A stretch of 64,000 nucleotides of DNA, taken from the NCBI GenBank assembly GCA_016617855.1, contig JAECUM010094020.1:1-64000 (forward strand). Reading direction: 5' to 3'. Below the pieces are notes generated by a model. That model saw nothing but the letters and a program-made list of their open reading frames with translations. It did not search any database and was not told the DNA's origin. Numbering within the stretch: position 1 is the first letter of the stretch; each line of letters starts with the position of its first letter. This stretch comes from Megalonaias nervosa (lineage: Eukaryota; Mollusca; Bivalvia; Unionida; Unionidae). The position numbers and the translations under genes were made by a program. Shown here piece after piece: positions 41,340 through 55,400 of this stretch.

Positions 41340-42700
41340 TAAGTATACCTTAATTCTACAAGGGCCCCAAGAGTGCCTGATATTGCTAACATCATCAGGC
41401 CCTATTTCATTTAAATGATTTTTCCATTTTCAGCAATTGTGGCAATGATTGAGGCAAACTGGCATTATTTACATAAACCTGAATATTCTGAATATGTGCA
41501 TTCTTTATGTCATATTTAGTCAACATTTAAGAAGTCATTTCAAGTTTTGTCAAAATTTTAGTAATGAAAGCCCTACCTGAATTGGAACACAGTACAAATC
41601 TAAAAGCCCTTTATGATGCTTTCCGTTAAATTTGGTCAAATTCTGTTGAGCAATGTTTGAGAAGTAATTATTAGATTGTTTTTTTCTTTGAGCAATGGGG
41701 ACATTTTTTTATTTTTGATCCTTATCATATAATGTAAAAAAAATATAATAAAACTTAAGGTCATATATGCCAGGGTGTTTTCTGTAAAATCTAGTCCAAT
41801 CTTATTGAGCAGTTATTGAGAAGTACTTTAAAGATTTCTTGATTTTTAATAACGGCAAGTTAGATCTAGTGGTTCACTGACATCATTTAAACAAAATTTA
41901 AAGACCTTCATGCCAGAATACTTTCTGTCAGAATTCGTTAAGCAATTTTTTAGAAGAAGCAGTTTAAGGTTTTTCTAATTCTAGTAAAAGAAGGCATATT
42001 TAATGGTGGATCGGCATCATTTTATCAAATTTGAATGGTATCATAACTGGATGCTTTTTATAAAATCTGGCCAAATTCTGTTGATTGTTTCCTTTTTAGA
42101 AGTTGTGTCTGGTCATAAAAAAACTGCAAAAATTTAGCCAAAGCCAGTAAAAGATGAAACTGAAGCCATAGTGGGGCTCCATATGTAGTAAAGGTGTGAT
42201 AATAACAGAGATGAATATCATCAATTTCGTGAGTCTAGTATGAACAGCACCTGAGAAATGAATATCAACCACAAAATTTAACCCAAGTCAGTGAAGTGTA
42301 AAATAAAGAATATTACCTGCTTTTGCTATGAGGATGTAAAACAAGAAGCATCCCCTCACCAAGTTTCATAGATTCCAGATAGGATAGTATGTGTATAGCA
42401 TGCAAAACCCCTATGTGGCCATTAACTAAGCACAAAAAACTTAACTTAATCCAGTAAAATGTGAAATGAAGGTCTGAGTGATCTAACACAATTTATTTTA
42501 ATGATTTTAGCATGAACATTGCTTAAAGAAATAAACTTAAAACATAAAATTTAACCAAAATCATTGATGCATGAATAATGAGGCATGGTGACCTGCTTTT
42601 GTGATCAAGGTGTAGTACCCAAACTGTAACCCCCCACCACTGAAGTTTCAGGATTCCAGATAAAATGGTACATATAGCCTGGAATGCTGTATTATCGCAG
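41340..42700. repeat. Diverged tandem repeats, no gene
   Basis: Units of about 140 bp between 41550 and 42130 share TTCTGT(T/A)(A/G)AATCTGGTCAAATTCTGTTGA-like sequence. Two units of about 240 bp between 42190 and 42680 share AAGTTTCA.GATTCCAGATA. All are heavily decayed. Confidence 0.5.
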
Positions 42701-44089
42701 TACTTAATGTTCTTATCGGTACATATTAAAACTGTTTTGCTATTGCTGCTTACTCACAATCTGTAAAGTTTCAATGACTTTCCCTCCTTCTATTCCTTAA
42801 AAAATCTTTGTCAACTGAAGTGTGTTAATGGAAATAAAACAGCAGATGGTGGCTGACCCAGATTAATGTACCATGGGGGAACAATTCTATATCATCGCAG
42901 TATTTGCCTAACTTACATATGGTAGCACACAAGTATTACAATAAACATAAAATACAACTTATCTATGAGAAGAAATGTCCACACTTGTACTGGCATAATA
43001 ATTCCACATTAACGAAAGGATCCAATGATCAGATCGAACACAATGTAATTCAAGTGGAAATCCATGAATAACAACATTACAATTTAAAAGTAATTATTAT
43101 TTAACTTTATATGAATTTTGAATGTAATGTGGGCAAAGAAATGTAAATATATAACAACTATTATTAATATTATTATTATTATTAATATTGAAATACATAT
43201 TACTGATTTCAAGAAAGTTTAATTGTTATTATATTCTTATTTACATATGAAAAGTATGATTATAAGCAATATTTTGAAATTTTGGTCCATACTGGCTACC
43301 ATGGAATGAAATTGCAAGCTTAACCTTGTAAAGACATGTGTCACCATCAGTATATGACCTATAATTATCAAACATCAGACAATACACTGAATATAGTTTG
43401 TAATCAAAGCCAATGCAGGTATAGCAAGTTCGACTGGAGTTTTGTATTTGATGATCAACGTAATTGCATGCACTTTACAAAAAAGTGATGTTCATTCTTT
43501 TTCATTGCAAACTTATAAAAAATGTTGACATTTTAGAGGAAATTGTTCTGTAAGATATTAGTGTCCTTACTGGCTACAGCTTTAAATCTGTAAACAACTG
43601 CTAGACGGCGAGTGTCCAAAATTAATTGGAAAATCCAGTTTGCCTCAATAACTGAGCCCATGATAACAGAACGTTGGAATATACATGAACACCAAAAAGG
43701 AGTACTGGGAATGAAACATATGACTGCCCCATTTTTAATAGTTCTATATGGAGACATTAGTAGTGAATTCCAGACTATGGGTCTCAATGACCTGGATCAT
43801 TGATCAAAGTATGTGGCCTTCAGCTAAAGTTACTGAGAAGAAAGTTTTTTTTTTTTTTTTTAGTAGACTCAACCATGACTGTGAACTCAGACCTTTAGAC
43901 TCCAGCTTCTACAGGTTTCCTAATTACCTGAAGTATAAGCTACCCACATGATAATGGTCAAGAAACTTAATCTTGAAGAAATGTTATTCTGCAAAATCCA
44001 GTTTTCGATTAGTAACAATGACTTTGAGCTTTTGACCTCATAGTCAATGGGCCATTTAAAAACCTAATGCAGTCAAGTGCATTCCCTCC
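42701..44089. other. No gene recognised
   Basis: AT-rich sequence contains a short (TTA)n-like cluster near 43160-43185 and a T-run at 43846-43861. No conserved frame is seen. Confidence 0.5.
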
Positions 44090-44660
44090 ACAAACCTTGC
44101 TTAATGCAGATGTTACTGCGCAAAAACCATTTTTCTTCTTCATTTACAGTGACCCTAACTTTAATCTTTGACCACTGGACACCAACACCAAAATGTTTCT
44201 TTCTTGCCCAATGTGAAAATCATCCATACATTTTTGCTGAAGGATTATCATTGAGAAATGAAACTATGCACAGAAATCATTGTTATTCCTTCAGTCACAG
44301 TGACCTTTACCTTTGACCTTGTGACCCCCATATTGATAGGCTTCTTCTTTAACCCAAGTGAAAGCCATCCACCAGTTACAACGACATTCACCTTGGACTC
44401 CCATATTGATAGGTTTCTTTCCAACCCCAAGTGCAAACATTCATTTAGTTTTGTCTAGGTATATGACATAGAACTAATATTATTTTGCGATGACCAGTTT
44501 TTCTTCTTTCAGTCATAGTGACCTTGCCCATTGCCCCTTTGATGCCACATTTAATAGACTTCTTCCATAATCTAAGTGCAAGCTATCGGCAAAATTTGGT
44601 AACTGTGGATGGAGGAAACTCATGTTGTTGTGCAGAAACCATATTTCTTGTTGCATTCAC
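44090..44660. repeat. Degenerate 'AGTGACCTT(T)GACC' repeat family
   Basis: About three units of 150-190 bp each contain CAGT(C/G)ACAGTGACC, a TTGACC word, ATTGATAGGCTTCTT and AAGTG(A/C)AA(G/C)C(C/A)ATCC. The same family is present at 47040-47850. Confidence 0.6.
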
Positions 44661-44661
44661 A

Positions 44662-44930
44662 GTGAGGGCCCCAGGTGGCTGAGTGGTCTGATGTGTTCAT
44701 CTTTACCTATCACTGCTATTTCTCCTCTTTCCACATGGGTTTGAGTCTCGGGCTCGGCCAATGTCGGTATGTGAGAAAGCCACCTATAGTTTCCCTTGGG
44801 CCAGCAGTTCTTACTGGGTTTTTCCTAGGTTCTAAGCCTCAACCAGTTATACTGGCTGCCATGCATAGCCTATCTTGTACTGAGAAATGGTTTGAAACCC
44901 CAAAATAACAACAACATTCACAGTGACCTT
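44662..44930 (+). repeat. tRNA-derived SINE (Leu/Ser-type head, AAC tail)
   Basis: It starts GAGGGCCCCAGGTGGCTGAG with A box TGGCTGAGTGGTCTGA and B box GGGTTTGAGTC. It continues GGCTCGGCCAATGT.GGTATGTGAGAAAGC and ends in AACAACAAC. It matches the copy at 53684-53922. Confidence 0.8.
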
Positions 44931-46144
44931 GACCTTCTGATCTGATGACCAAGATGGTGATAATAATACCCATTTTTTGTTGTTGTTGCTGCTAACAGAT
45001 GATGCTAAAATTTAACCAATCCAATTCTAATTATAGCATATTTCATCAAATTACATGAGAATTATGAAAATAAATGCCATTATATGAAGATCTGGGGTTT
45101 TTTTTCTTCATACAGATCAAAAGTTACTGTTCAGATTCATTGTTTGTCATACTTAACTCATCTTTGAACTGTTTTTATCCAAATTAATGTTTTCTTACAA
45201 ATATTTCACTGGTATGTCACAGTAAATTGAGGTTGTAGTAATTTTAGTACCATATTATTTAAATGGTATATAATAATAATTATATAATAAACAAACAAAA
45301 GATTTTACAAACAAAAGCTTAAAGAGCATGCCACTTAATGGCAGGTATCATAAAATTAAATGTTAGAACTCAGTATATAAAAAGTTTTGATATCATTAAT
45401 TAATGAAAGATAATTTGAAATTAAAAAATTACCTAATACTGCTATTACAGTGGTTAACAATATTTAAATTTTAAAAATATGCTCCACTTATTTTAAGATC
45501 TTTCTGATATTAACGTTGAACCATCTAAAGAAGAAGAGAAAACACTGTAGATTACCATTTCTAAATACATAGATCACGTCCTGAATATCAACTGAATATG
45601 TTGGTCATATCAAATTCACTTGCGGCACAGTTTTAAAAAGAATCGGAATAAAATGTGAAAAAATATTATTTATAAATGAAGACAAATAACAACAGTACAA
45701 CAGTTACTTTCCACTACTGGAAACATTATGAAAATAAAACTGGTGTTTGGTATTACATTGAGATAGAACTGGAGTGTATCCAAATTAAATGGTATCTTTT
45801 TAACTGGGAGATAAAAGACTAATTAAGACCTTTGGTGTACAAGTTCACAGTATCTATACAGAACATGTCACTAAATATTTTGAGGACATCAGAAATATGA
45901 AAATTACTTTTACTCCATATTTGTGTAAATAAATGGAAGTAAAGTTTAAATCAGCTGTACATTTCATGAATAATTCATAGACAACTGCTATATTACATAG
46001 CCCTTTGTAACTTAGGTCTTCTGAAGGTTTAAGGTTTAAGGCGGGTATAAAAATGAAGGTACATACAGGCCCTCTTGATTACAGTATATAGTAACAATAT
46101 TTACCGAAGTCTTCCCTTGTATAAATTGCTCCTTCAATCCTAAG
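44931..46144. other. Downstream of the thioesterase gene, no gene seen
   Basis: AT-rich sequence. Its right part is presumably the 3' UTR and downstream flank of the minus-strand gene that ends at 46145. No poly(A) signal was assigned with confidence. Confidence 0.45.
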
Positions 46145-46426
46145 CTAATTTTGTAAAACTTTTAGGCTCCAATTCTGTGACAACTCACCCAAAAATTTGT
46201 CAGCAACAAATCCCATGCTTGGTAATCTGTCCTTCGCATCAACAGCCCTGCAGTGTGGAATGTAGGGAGGTTCTATAAAATGCCCAGCCCCTGGAAAATG
46301 CACATGCTCTATGTTCCTTTTATATTTGTCAGGGCAGACTTCCATGAATTTAAAGTTAACCTCTTGATTAACCATCAAGTCATCTCCAGCTGTAAGGATC
46401 AGAATTTTAGCTCCATGCTGCCAAGC
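46145..46426 (-). CDS. Exon 7, C-terminus with acid and His
   Basis: It starts after ATTTCCAG at 46426. It codes AWQHGAKILILTAGDDLMVN, then FPGAGHFIEPPYIPHCRAVD, and ends LKVLQN with TAG at 46145. It carries the likely catalytic Asp and His. Confidence 0.87.
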   Translation of the reverse strand, partial: AWQHGAKILILTAGDDLMVNQEVNFKFMEVCPDKYKRNIEHVHFPGAGHFIEPPYIPHCRAVDAKDRLPSMGFVADKFLGELSQNWSLKVLQN

Positions 46427-49400
46427 CTGGAAATATAAGTCATTTATTACAAAACTGGACATTATCATATGCCAATAACGTGTAAGCATTTTTCCTTGGC
46501 ATATGGCAACACAGATAATCTTCTTGGAATATTTTATCAGATCAGCAATTTGAAGGTTCCAGAAGAAAAATTAAACACTAGAATGTGACCCTGTTTGTCT
46601 TCATCAATATCAGCATGGGTTCTAAAACTTCTCATGATGACAATGGAGCATCGTAGATTAAAGATAAACTGGTGATAAATCTATGCCCTCTTTGAACTGA
46701 TCATTTCTGGTTCCTCTAATGGTAAAATGTGGACTTGTTTTACAAACACTACTTGAAACATAAAAATTTTCACAGAAACATAACCTGCAATACATAATAC
46801 AGTAGCATACATAATTACAGTAAAAGAAAAAGAACATAGCACTGAACATAAGCTCTAATCAAGCAAAATGCAATCAAAAGAGACATGATTTAAAAGAAAA
46901 TTTAGGCTCTATGTGTTATGAAAGTTGCAAATGTCAGAATGAAAAGCCTGCAAAGATGCAAATTAGGCTTCAGCAAGAATGGCACATTATATCCCTGCTC
47001 TGTGTTTAATACAGTCCTGTATGTAAATAACTGAATATTGCGTGTAAAAACCACTTTTATCCTTTCAGTCACTGTGACATTGCCTTTGGATCTTTTGACA
47101 CCAAAATCAGTAGGCTACTTACTTACAATATGTATAAGTCATCCACAACATCTCAGTCCAGGCCTGTAATGTAGAACTAATGTTATTTATTATGCAGAAC
47201 CAATTTTTCTCTCTCAGACAGAGTGACTTTAAACTATTGACTCAAAATGATCCTTACTCCAAGTGCAAGCCATCCAGCTGTTATTGAACAAAAGAAAATT
47301 TCTTCTTTCAGTCACAGTGTGTTTGGTGTTTGACCTTTTAACCCTCAAATCAACTGGGTTCTGTCCTTCGCATCAACAGCCATGCAGTGTGGAGTGTACA
47401 GAGGTTCTATAAGATGCCCAGCCTATGCACATGCTGTATGTTCCTTTTATATTTGTCAGGGCAATGAGCAATGAAGGCCTATGTACAAGCTATCTAGAAA
47501 TTTGGTAAACGTAGCTGGAGGAAAACAAGAGTTATTGGGTCAAAACCATTTTTATTCCTTCCATGACAGTGATGTTGACCTTTGATCTTTTCAAGCTAAA
47601 TTCAATATGGTTTCTTCTTTACCCTAAGTCCAAGCCACCCACAAAGCTTGGTAAAGGTAGATGGTGGAAAACTCCAGTTTTTTTTGCAGAAGCCATTTGT
47701 CTTTCTGTCATTCACAGTGACCTTGCACTTTGAGCTTCTGACTCGGAAATCCTTCCTCATCACAGGTGCAAGCCATCCACAAGGTCTGACAACTGTAGAT
47801 GATGGACGACTAAAGCTATTGTGTGGAATCGTAATTGATAACAGATTACCAGACATCATAAAAATTCACACAGAAACAAAATGTAATAAAAAGGATTGTT
47901 AGCTGAGGAAAGGTAGACTTAGGTCTATTAAAACAATGTCTGGATCAAACTGCATCAGAATAGTTATAGTTCTTGAGCCAATGCTGATTACAAGAAACAT
48001 CCCATGTAAAGATATGAAATTGATCAACAGCAGCCATAACTCTGTCCAGAATGGAATAAATGAGACATAACCAATAAAATGCACATCAAGGTTTAAGAGC
48101 CAAATATCTTACCAAATTCCATCAAACTATGTTGAATGATTCTGGACCTATGCTCACTACAACAGCATCCCATGTAAAATGATAAGAAGTTAATCAACAA
48201 GGGCTATAACCCTGTCCAAGATAAGAAAAAATGCATTAAAATGCATATCTAGGTCTAAATGACAGTAGTCCTACCAACTGCATTAGAATATATTGAATGG
48301 TTCTTCGACTATGCTGATTGCTAGAAACATCCAATGCAAAAATATTAAGTCAATTGACAAGGACCATAACTCCATACAAAAGGAAGTTGATAAAATAAAA
48401 TCAATAAAAGTCACAACTCGGTCTTGGAAACAATGTACACACTAAAATTGTATCAAAATTATGTCGAAATGCTCTTGAGCTATGCCTGTTACAAACAACT
48501 TCCTATTAGAAGATAGGATGTTCATTGTTATTGACCATTACAATCCAAAATGGAGCTGATAAATAATGCCCATAAAAGGTACATTTAGGTTTATGAAAGA
48601 ATGTATACCAATTTCCATCAGATTACACTGAATAGTAACTGAGCTATGCTGTTTACAAGTAGCTGCTGTAGTGAATATTTTGAACTGATAGAAAAAGGGC
48701 AATAATTTCATCAGAACTGGAATCAAAAAGATGAAAACTTTAAGATGTATGTGTGAGTGAAACAGGTAATTCACCACCGAATGGCATTCAGTTATGTATA
48801 CGGGCTACATGGGAATGGTTGTTACAAAAAGTGTGAATGGATGGACAGATGGAAAAAATGATAGGCTCCCACATCTCGATGTGGGGCACTAACAAAAAAA
48901 CAATTTCTTACTGGTATAATTGTGTTACCGTCTACTTGAAAACAGTCTCTCAAAACAACACCTTCTTCTGTGGCATATACTAAGTCTGGACGAAGTCTGG
49001 AATGATGAATATCAAAGTCAGACACAAGCTTGAAAGAATATGTGCATGTAAAAATGTTATTCTAGGTACATTCTATCACTTTCTGCTTCTTTTGAAACAG
49101 TATCATGCTTTTTCTTTTGACAACAAACTCTGGCTATGACTAAAAATACTGAACATGGTGGAGCAAATAATATATGCGACCAGACTGCACCTAAAACTTG
49201 GAACCTCCTCAGCTTTTGACTGGCAGTCTATAATTGGAGCCAATGTTTGAACCCCACAAGATCTATGCATTAATATTCTTGCCACCTTTGAATTAAATGC
49301 CATTACTGTCCTAAATAATGGATGTGATTCATTATAATTCTTTTGCAATGAGTCTGCTGAGAAAAAACACATTTACTGTTTTTCAGAGCACATAAATAAA

Positions 49401-52400
49401 ATTACTAACATGGAAAACTGTATGAAAGAAATCTATATACACATGTACTATGCACAAACCCTCACAGGCATTGACATTTTTCTTATGAAAGCAATAAACA
49501 TTACAATAATCATACCTGTTGCTATAAGGATTAAGTTTTCCTTTTTGCACAATTCCATCACTTGGTATTCCATTAACATTAATAACAGTTTTTACCTGCA
49601 AATGTATATAAATGTTTATAGATTTTTGTACAAAGATTAAAACTGAGATATATTAAATATAAATGTCTTCCAGAACAATAAAAAAAAATGTATTTTCAAA
49701 TATATGGAAGATCAAAAATGTGATATTCAGAAAGAATAAAGAAAATAAAGATGAATATGCATGTATGATATCTGTATGTAAGAGGATTACAAATGTGTAT
49801 ATATCCTAGTTATAAACAAGCTAATATATAGTTATATTTATCATGTATCTGTGCACATGGATGTACATGCATGCATGCATGCATCAAGGATATTGTTTGG
49901 TATGGAATAATGCGACCCTGATAGAGCATGATTTATTGTGTAAAACAAGCACCCATCATTGAGGATGGTATGTTAATTAAAATTTGTCAGTGTTTCAATT
50001 AATGCTATATGACTTGTGGAATTGTACAAACAGACTGGAAATCTGTGTAAAACATGTATATCCCTACTGTTTACAAAAAGTCCAAAGTCCATATGTCAGA
50101 AGCTGTGATAAAGTTTGCCAGAAGATCATTTAAATTACAAAAACTGTTCAGATACATAGATCTCCATATGCACATAAACATACTATCCAAACCTCAACAA
50201 CCTAGATTTAGTGGTGTTTGTGTATAATCAAACAAAAAAAGGTTTCATCCAAATATTTAAATCCAAATGTCAGAAAAATTATCTGAAAAAGTTATTTTCT
50301 AATTCAACAGTAAAAGCACTCTAAACAAAAAACTCTTGGATACCCACAATTTCAGTTTTGAGAAGTGTCAGGTGCTTTGCAGATGTAAAAATCTTTTATA
50401 AGCATTTATGTAATGAGAGAAAGGGAGAGAATGTAATTATGACAGCATAAATGCCTGTTTGTGCAATTGCACAAAATTAAGATTGTTGTCCTCATATGAT
50501 CTTTGAAATACATAGGAACAAATACTGCAGTTGATATTTACCCTGGGTTCATGAGCTGTAGTCCAGAGAGCCAAACTTCCACCCAAACACAAACCCACCA
50601 TTCCCATTCTATCACTGGTCACATAGGGCTGCTGGCTGTACCAATCAAACGCATCCTGAATGAATGAATATTATGTTACATTTAAATAGTAAGCACAAAC
50701 AAACATAAAAGAATAATTAAGGAGAAAAAAATTAAATAAATTTCTCAAACACCAAAACTAACAAAGCTATCTAAAGCCATACAGTCAGACTGCATTTAAG
50801 ATCTGTGGATAATGGAGTGCTTATCATGGCTGTGAACGTTTAAATGTTTCCTGATATATAACAGAAGTACTCAAAGCCATGGCATTTTCAGGATCCTTAT
50901 AGAACAATATACACTGATTTAACATGAACAGCCAGGATTAGTTTTGTAAAGAGACTGCTCAGACATCAGACAACACATAGGAAAGGGGAAGCATCACAAA
51001 ATCAGTTGATACTCTCCAATCAAATCAAAGGGTTTTTTGGGGGGCCTTTAGGCTGATGATAAGCATTTCAGTCAGCAACACCACACATATCAATAGTGAC
51101 AGCTGGATGACTGAGTTAGCCAGTCAAACTCAAGAATTTTACTTTCATAATTTGCAGTACTGAATTAAAGCCTTCAAAACATTTCAGGGTTGAAGTGATG
51201 CTGAGTTACATAAGATGAGCTGGAAAAGCATAACTTTGGAGATATAACTACTGGATATGGTCCATTTATTTCTGCTCTGCATAATATTCTAAATTGTCTT
51301 TTCATTATATATCATTCAGTAATTTGTATTAATATCTGAAACACTATATTGTATTATTGAAATGGACTATACAATTTACATCATGTGTACATCTTTCTCC
51401 AATGTATATACGCATGCGCTGTTAGGGACCCACTGTGTGGATTGCCTATATGAATCACTCTTAGAAATAATTTAGTCTTGGAAGCAACATGCTTGTGTCT
51501 GTTTCAATATATACATCTCACTTGAGATAGTTCAGACAAGAAACACAACACACTATATGATGAATTACTGTGGTGATTTCCTTTTAAAACTTTTTTCCTG
51601 TCATTTCATGGGTGGAATGATATCCTAGGGAGATTATTATAAGGTCTAAACATGTGTCCAAAAATGAATTGCTTCCCTTGTCATAGAACTGTATTTCGTT
51701 ACAAATTTTTTTTAAAACCAAACAGTTTGTTACTATTATTAGTAATACCAACAATATTTGGCAAATGAGAATGGATAAAATGCCACAGACATGGAATGAA
51801 ACAAAAGTATTATTTATTCATCAGCCAAATATGGGGCATTATTCCAAGAAATATTGTTGTAACTGAAAACTGAAGAACCAGTTAAATTAGCTTCCACAAA
51901 ACATCCTCACTAGTTTTATAGTAAAGCAATCAAGCACCAGCCAAGTGAATACAAATATCTTTCATAATGCATTTAAAGGTAAATTTGGGATTTATCTGAA
52001 AACTTAAAACTAAATTTAATTAATGAAAAGAAAAATAAGACTATTAAAGGGACATAAACGTTTCCAAGCATACAGGATATGACACTGTTATAGCTAACAT
52101 TTGTCTCTTGATCAGGATCGGGATCAATGTAACCCAATTTCAGAGCTTCCACTAGTAGTTAAATCCAACAGTCACATTCAGAATTTTAGGAGTTAATGTT
52201 GATGGTTGATACTGTGTTAATATGGGTAATATGGTAACTTGTCTATTGTATAGGATAGTAAACACACATGACTGAGGAATATTAGAACTTAGACTTCAGT
52301 AAAAATTTTGAGGACCGCTTTGATGGCCTAGTGGTTAGAACATCTGCCTCGGATGCAGGAGGTCATGGGTTTGATCCCTGGCCGAGTCATACCAAAGACA

Positions 52401-55400
52401 TAAAAATGGTACTAACAGCTGCCTCGCTTGGCGCTCAGCATTAAGAGGTTAGTGTTAGGACTGGTCAGCCTGTGTTAGGACTGGTCAGCCTGGTGTCACG
52501 ATAATGTGACTGGGTGGAACATCATGCTACATGTCTGTGGCATGATGCCCCAGTGCTAGACATCACTATAAACTGCCTCACTGCAGACATCATAGCGATA
52601 TGACTGAAAAATTGTTAAAGCTACGTTAAAACTCCAAATCACACACAAGACTGCCAAAGATATAGACTCACTTTGTCTGTGCCTAATGTACTGCAGTGCA
52701 ATTCAAATCATAAAATAAAAACATAAAAACAAGACACAAAAAAACCCAGGACAGATCTTAATCTGTTCATAGCAGCATGAATTGATTTTACTAGCAACAT
52801 ACAATATTAAAATGTGGCATTCTCCAAATCTCATACACATGGATTAAAATAATGACTGACAGTCACACAGTGCAGTAAGGTAGCTAAAATAATAGTACTG
52901 GGTTGTGTATGTTCAATACTGGCCAAGAAGGGTATTGGAAATTGATTTAGATCGAGTCACATTGTGGAGTAGTGGAGTTAAAAATAAAACTCTAGTGTGA
53001 TGGTTGCTCAAAATGGATAACGGCAATTGTCTGGCAGTCATTGCTAACATGAGGTGTTTGTTCAATATTTGACATAAGTGATTAAACATGGGAAGTAAAC
53101 ATAAGTTTGCATAATGATCAGCAAAGCTGGGAAAGACCCTGAACTCTTCTTGTCAACATATTTACCTTAGTCTTATTTCTACATCATTAACATGCACAAC
53201 AAGAGCATATTCTACATCATCTGTATCACAACTGCAAAGTTTGTGCATCTTAGTATGAAAGAGATACAGACCTCAGTTCAAGAAATTCAACAGTGTCACC
53301 AAGGCATACAGTATCAAAGTGAATGTGGTTGTAATGTCTGAAATGGTGGGGAATAGTTTCAATTTTTACAGATATGGAAAATTCAACAACTTAAATATTG
53401 GGCAAAACAAATGAACACGAAAATCAATTAATATCTGTCTCAACATAATCACTGTTAAACTCAAAACATTATTTTAATGTAACAGATTATGTTCAGCTTG
53501 TTGTGGAGTATCAAAACCTCATCAACTTATGCAACAGTAATAAAACTTCAGTCTAGTTTGGGGCCCTGAGTAGCCGAGTGGTCTAAAGTGCTCATTATTA
53601 CGGATCATTGCAATGTAAATATATACTTACATGTTTTAAAGTAATAAAAAAAATGAAACTTACACATTTATAATGTAAATGGGGCCCCAAGTGGCCGAGT
53701 GGTCTAAAGCGCTTACTGTTGCAGATCGCTGCCATCTCACCTCTGTCTGCGTGGGTATGAGTCTTGGGTTCGGCCAATGTGGGTATGTGAGAAAGCTTGC
53801 CAGTAGCTTCTTGTGGGTTGGTGGTTCTTTCTGGAGTTTTCCCGGGTTCTTCCTCCACCATCTGTACAGCCTATCTTGTGCTGCAAAATTGCATTAAACC
53901 CTACAACAACAACAACATCAGTCTAGTTTAATATGATCTGGCCACAACTAGATATAATTACTGAATGTTTGCAAGTATTCTAACCAAGAAATATTGAAGC
54001 TTGATCTCAGCTAAATGTTTAGGAAGGTGATCAAACATCATATAACACAGGGAGAAGGTAGCAAAACCATGGGATGCCAGCAGAGCTGCCCTGGTCTCCA
54101 CCAAACTGACCAGACCACCACACATGTCTATCACAGCTGGAAAGGGACCATCTCCTGGAAGATAAACATAAAATTTAATAGGCATTTGAGGTATGTACAA
54201 ACATTAAATAATATTATGAAATTCTGCTGAACATCAAAATAAATATAATTTTATGATTTACTTTAATCACTGTACCTGATTGTGCACCAAGACAAAGAAT
54301 GGTCATATTGTTCACATGGAGATGGACTATCAACCATTCTAAATAAGGCCATGAAAGAATATGTTTTTCCTATTGCACAGGTTTTAAAACTAGGGTAGGC
54401 AGGTAGTTTTTTTTTAACATTATATATATTTAATGTAACTTTTTAAACTGTGGAGGAAAAAGTCCTAAGGTTGACGATGAGAAACAGGGATGATCAGCCG
54501 ACTAGAAAGCACATATTTTTATGTTTGGTGTTAGTGCTCCAACTAGAGAGAAATAGAGAGACATATGCCCCTTCATCCTTCGATACCCACATGAAAGCCA
54601 TTTCCCTACATTCAACAGCTCTTGGTACATTCAAAACTAAGCAGTCTGGCTAGTAAACAATTTTGAAAGGAACTCTTTTAGTTAAAATTATCTTTCTTCT
54701 CAAATACTTGCCTGATCACATTACAGTAGGATAACCTTCACTGCTACCTCCGAATCCAGCCTTACTGGAAATATGGAAAATGTTTTTCTGGCTATCTGTT
54801 ATATAGACAACAGGAAGCAAACATTTTTTTTATTATTCAAGGTTAATTTATTAATGCTTTTGTCTGTTTTACTTCCAACCAACCCCAAAAATATCCTAAA
54901 TTTTCATCCTCAAAAGTCAACAGGTTGAAAATATGCCTCTTGGTTCTAAACACAGTGCTGAAAATTTCACATGATTTACCAACTGCAACTTTGAGCACAA
55001 ATGAAAAGACATATACATAGTTCCAACTCCTAGGTAAAATCATTATCAGTTTGGATCTTTTTCTGGCTATGCTAAAAAGCAATGGCCAAGTCTATATTTA
55101 GTGAAAGCAACAGTGTGCTCAGTCTTGAGGATGTAACTGACTCTCAAATCAATTGGGCTTTAGAGATGTACATGTAATAAAGTGAACTTGATCAAGTAAT
55201 TACATATTTATACTTAAGTCCAGATTTTCCCTTTATTTAATAATATTCAGATAATTAAGTGAATTCTGTTTTCACTGACATACCAATGTCCTACATATAC
55301 AGTGAAACTTGTAAAAAATTTAATATTTTAAAAAATTTTGAAGCATTGAAACTTACTGTGAAAAATAATTTTATTTTTCCTGCATTAATTTGAACTTCTC

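Noticed and set aside
53598..53861. Open frame on the minus strand over the SINE
   Set aside because: It is the antisense of a tRNA-derived SINE and has no conserved domain.
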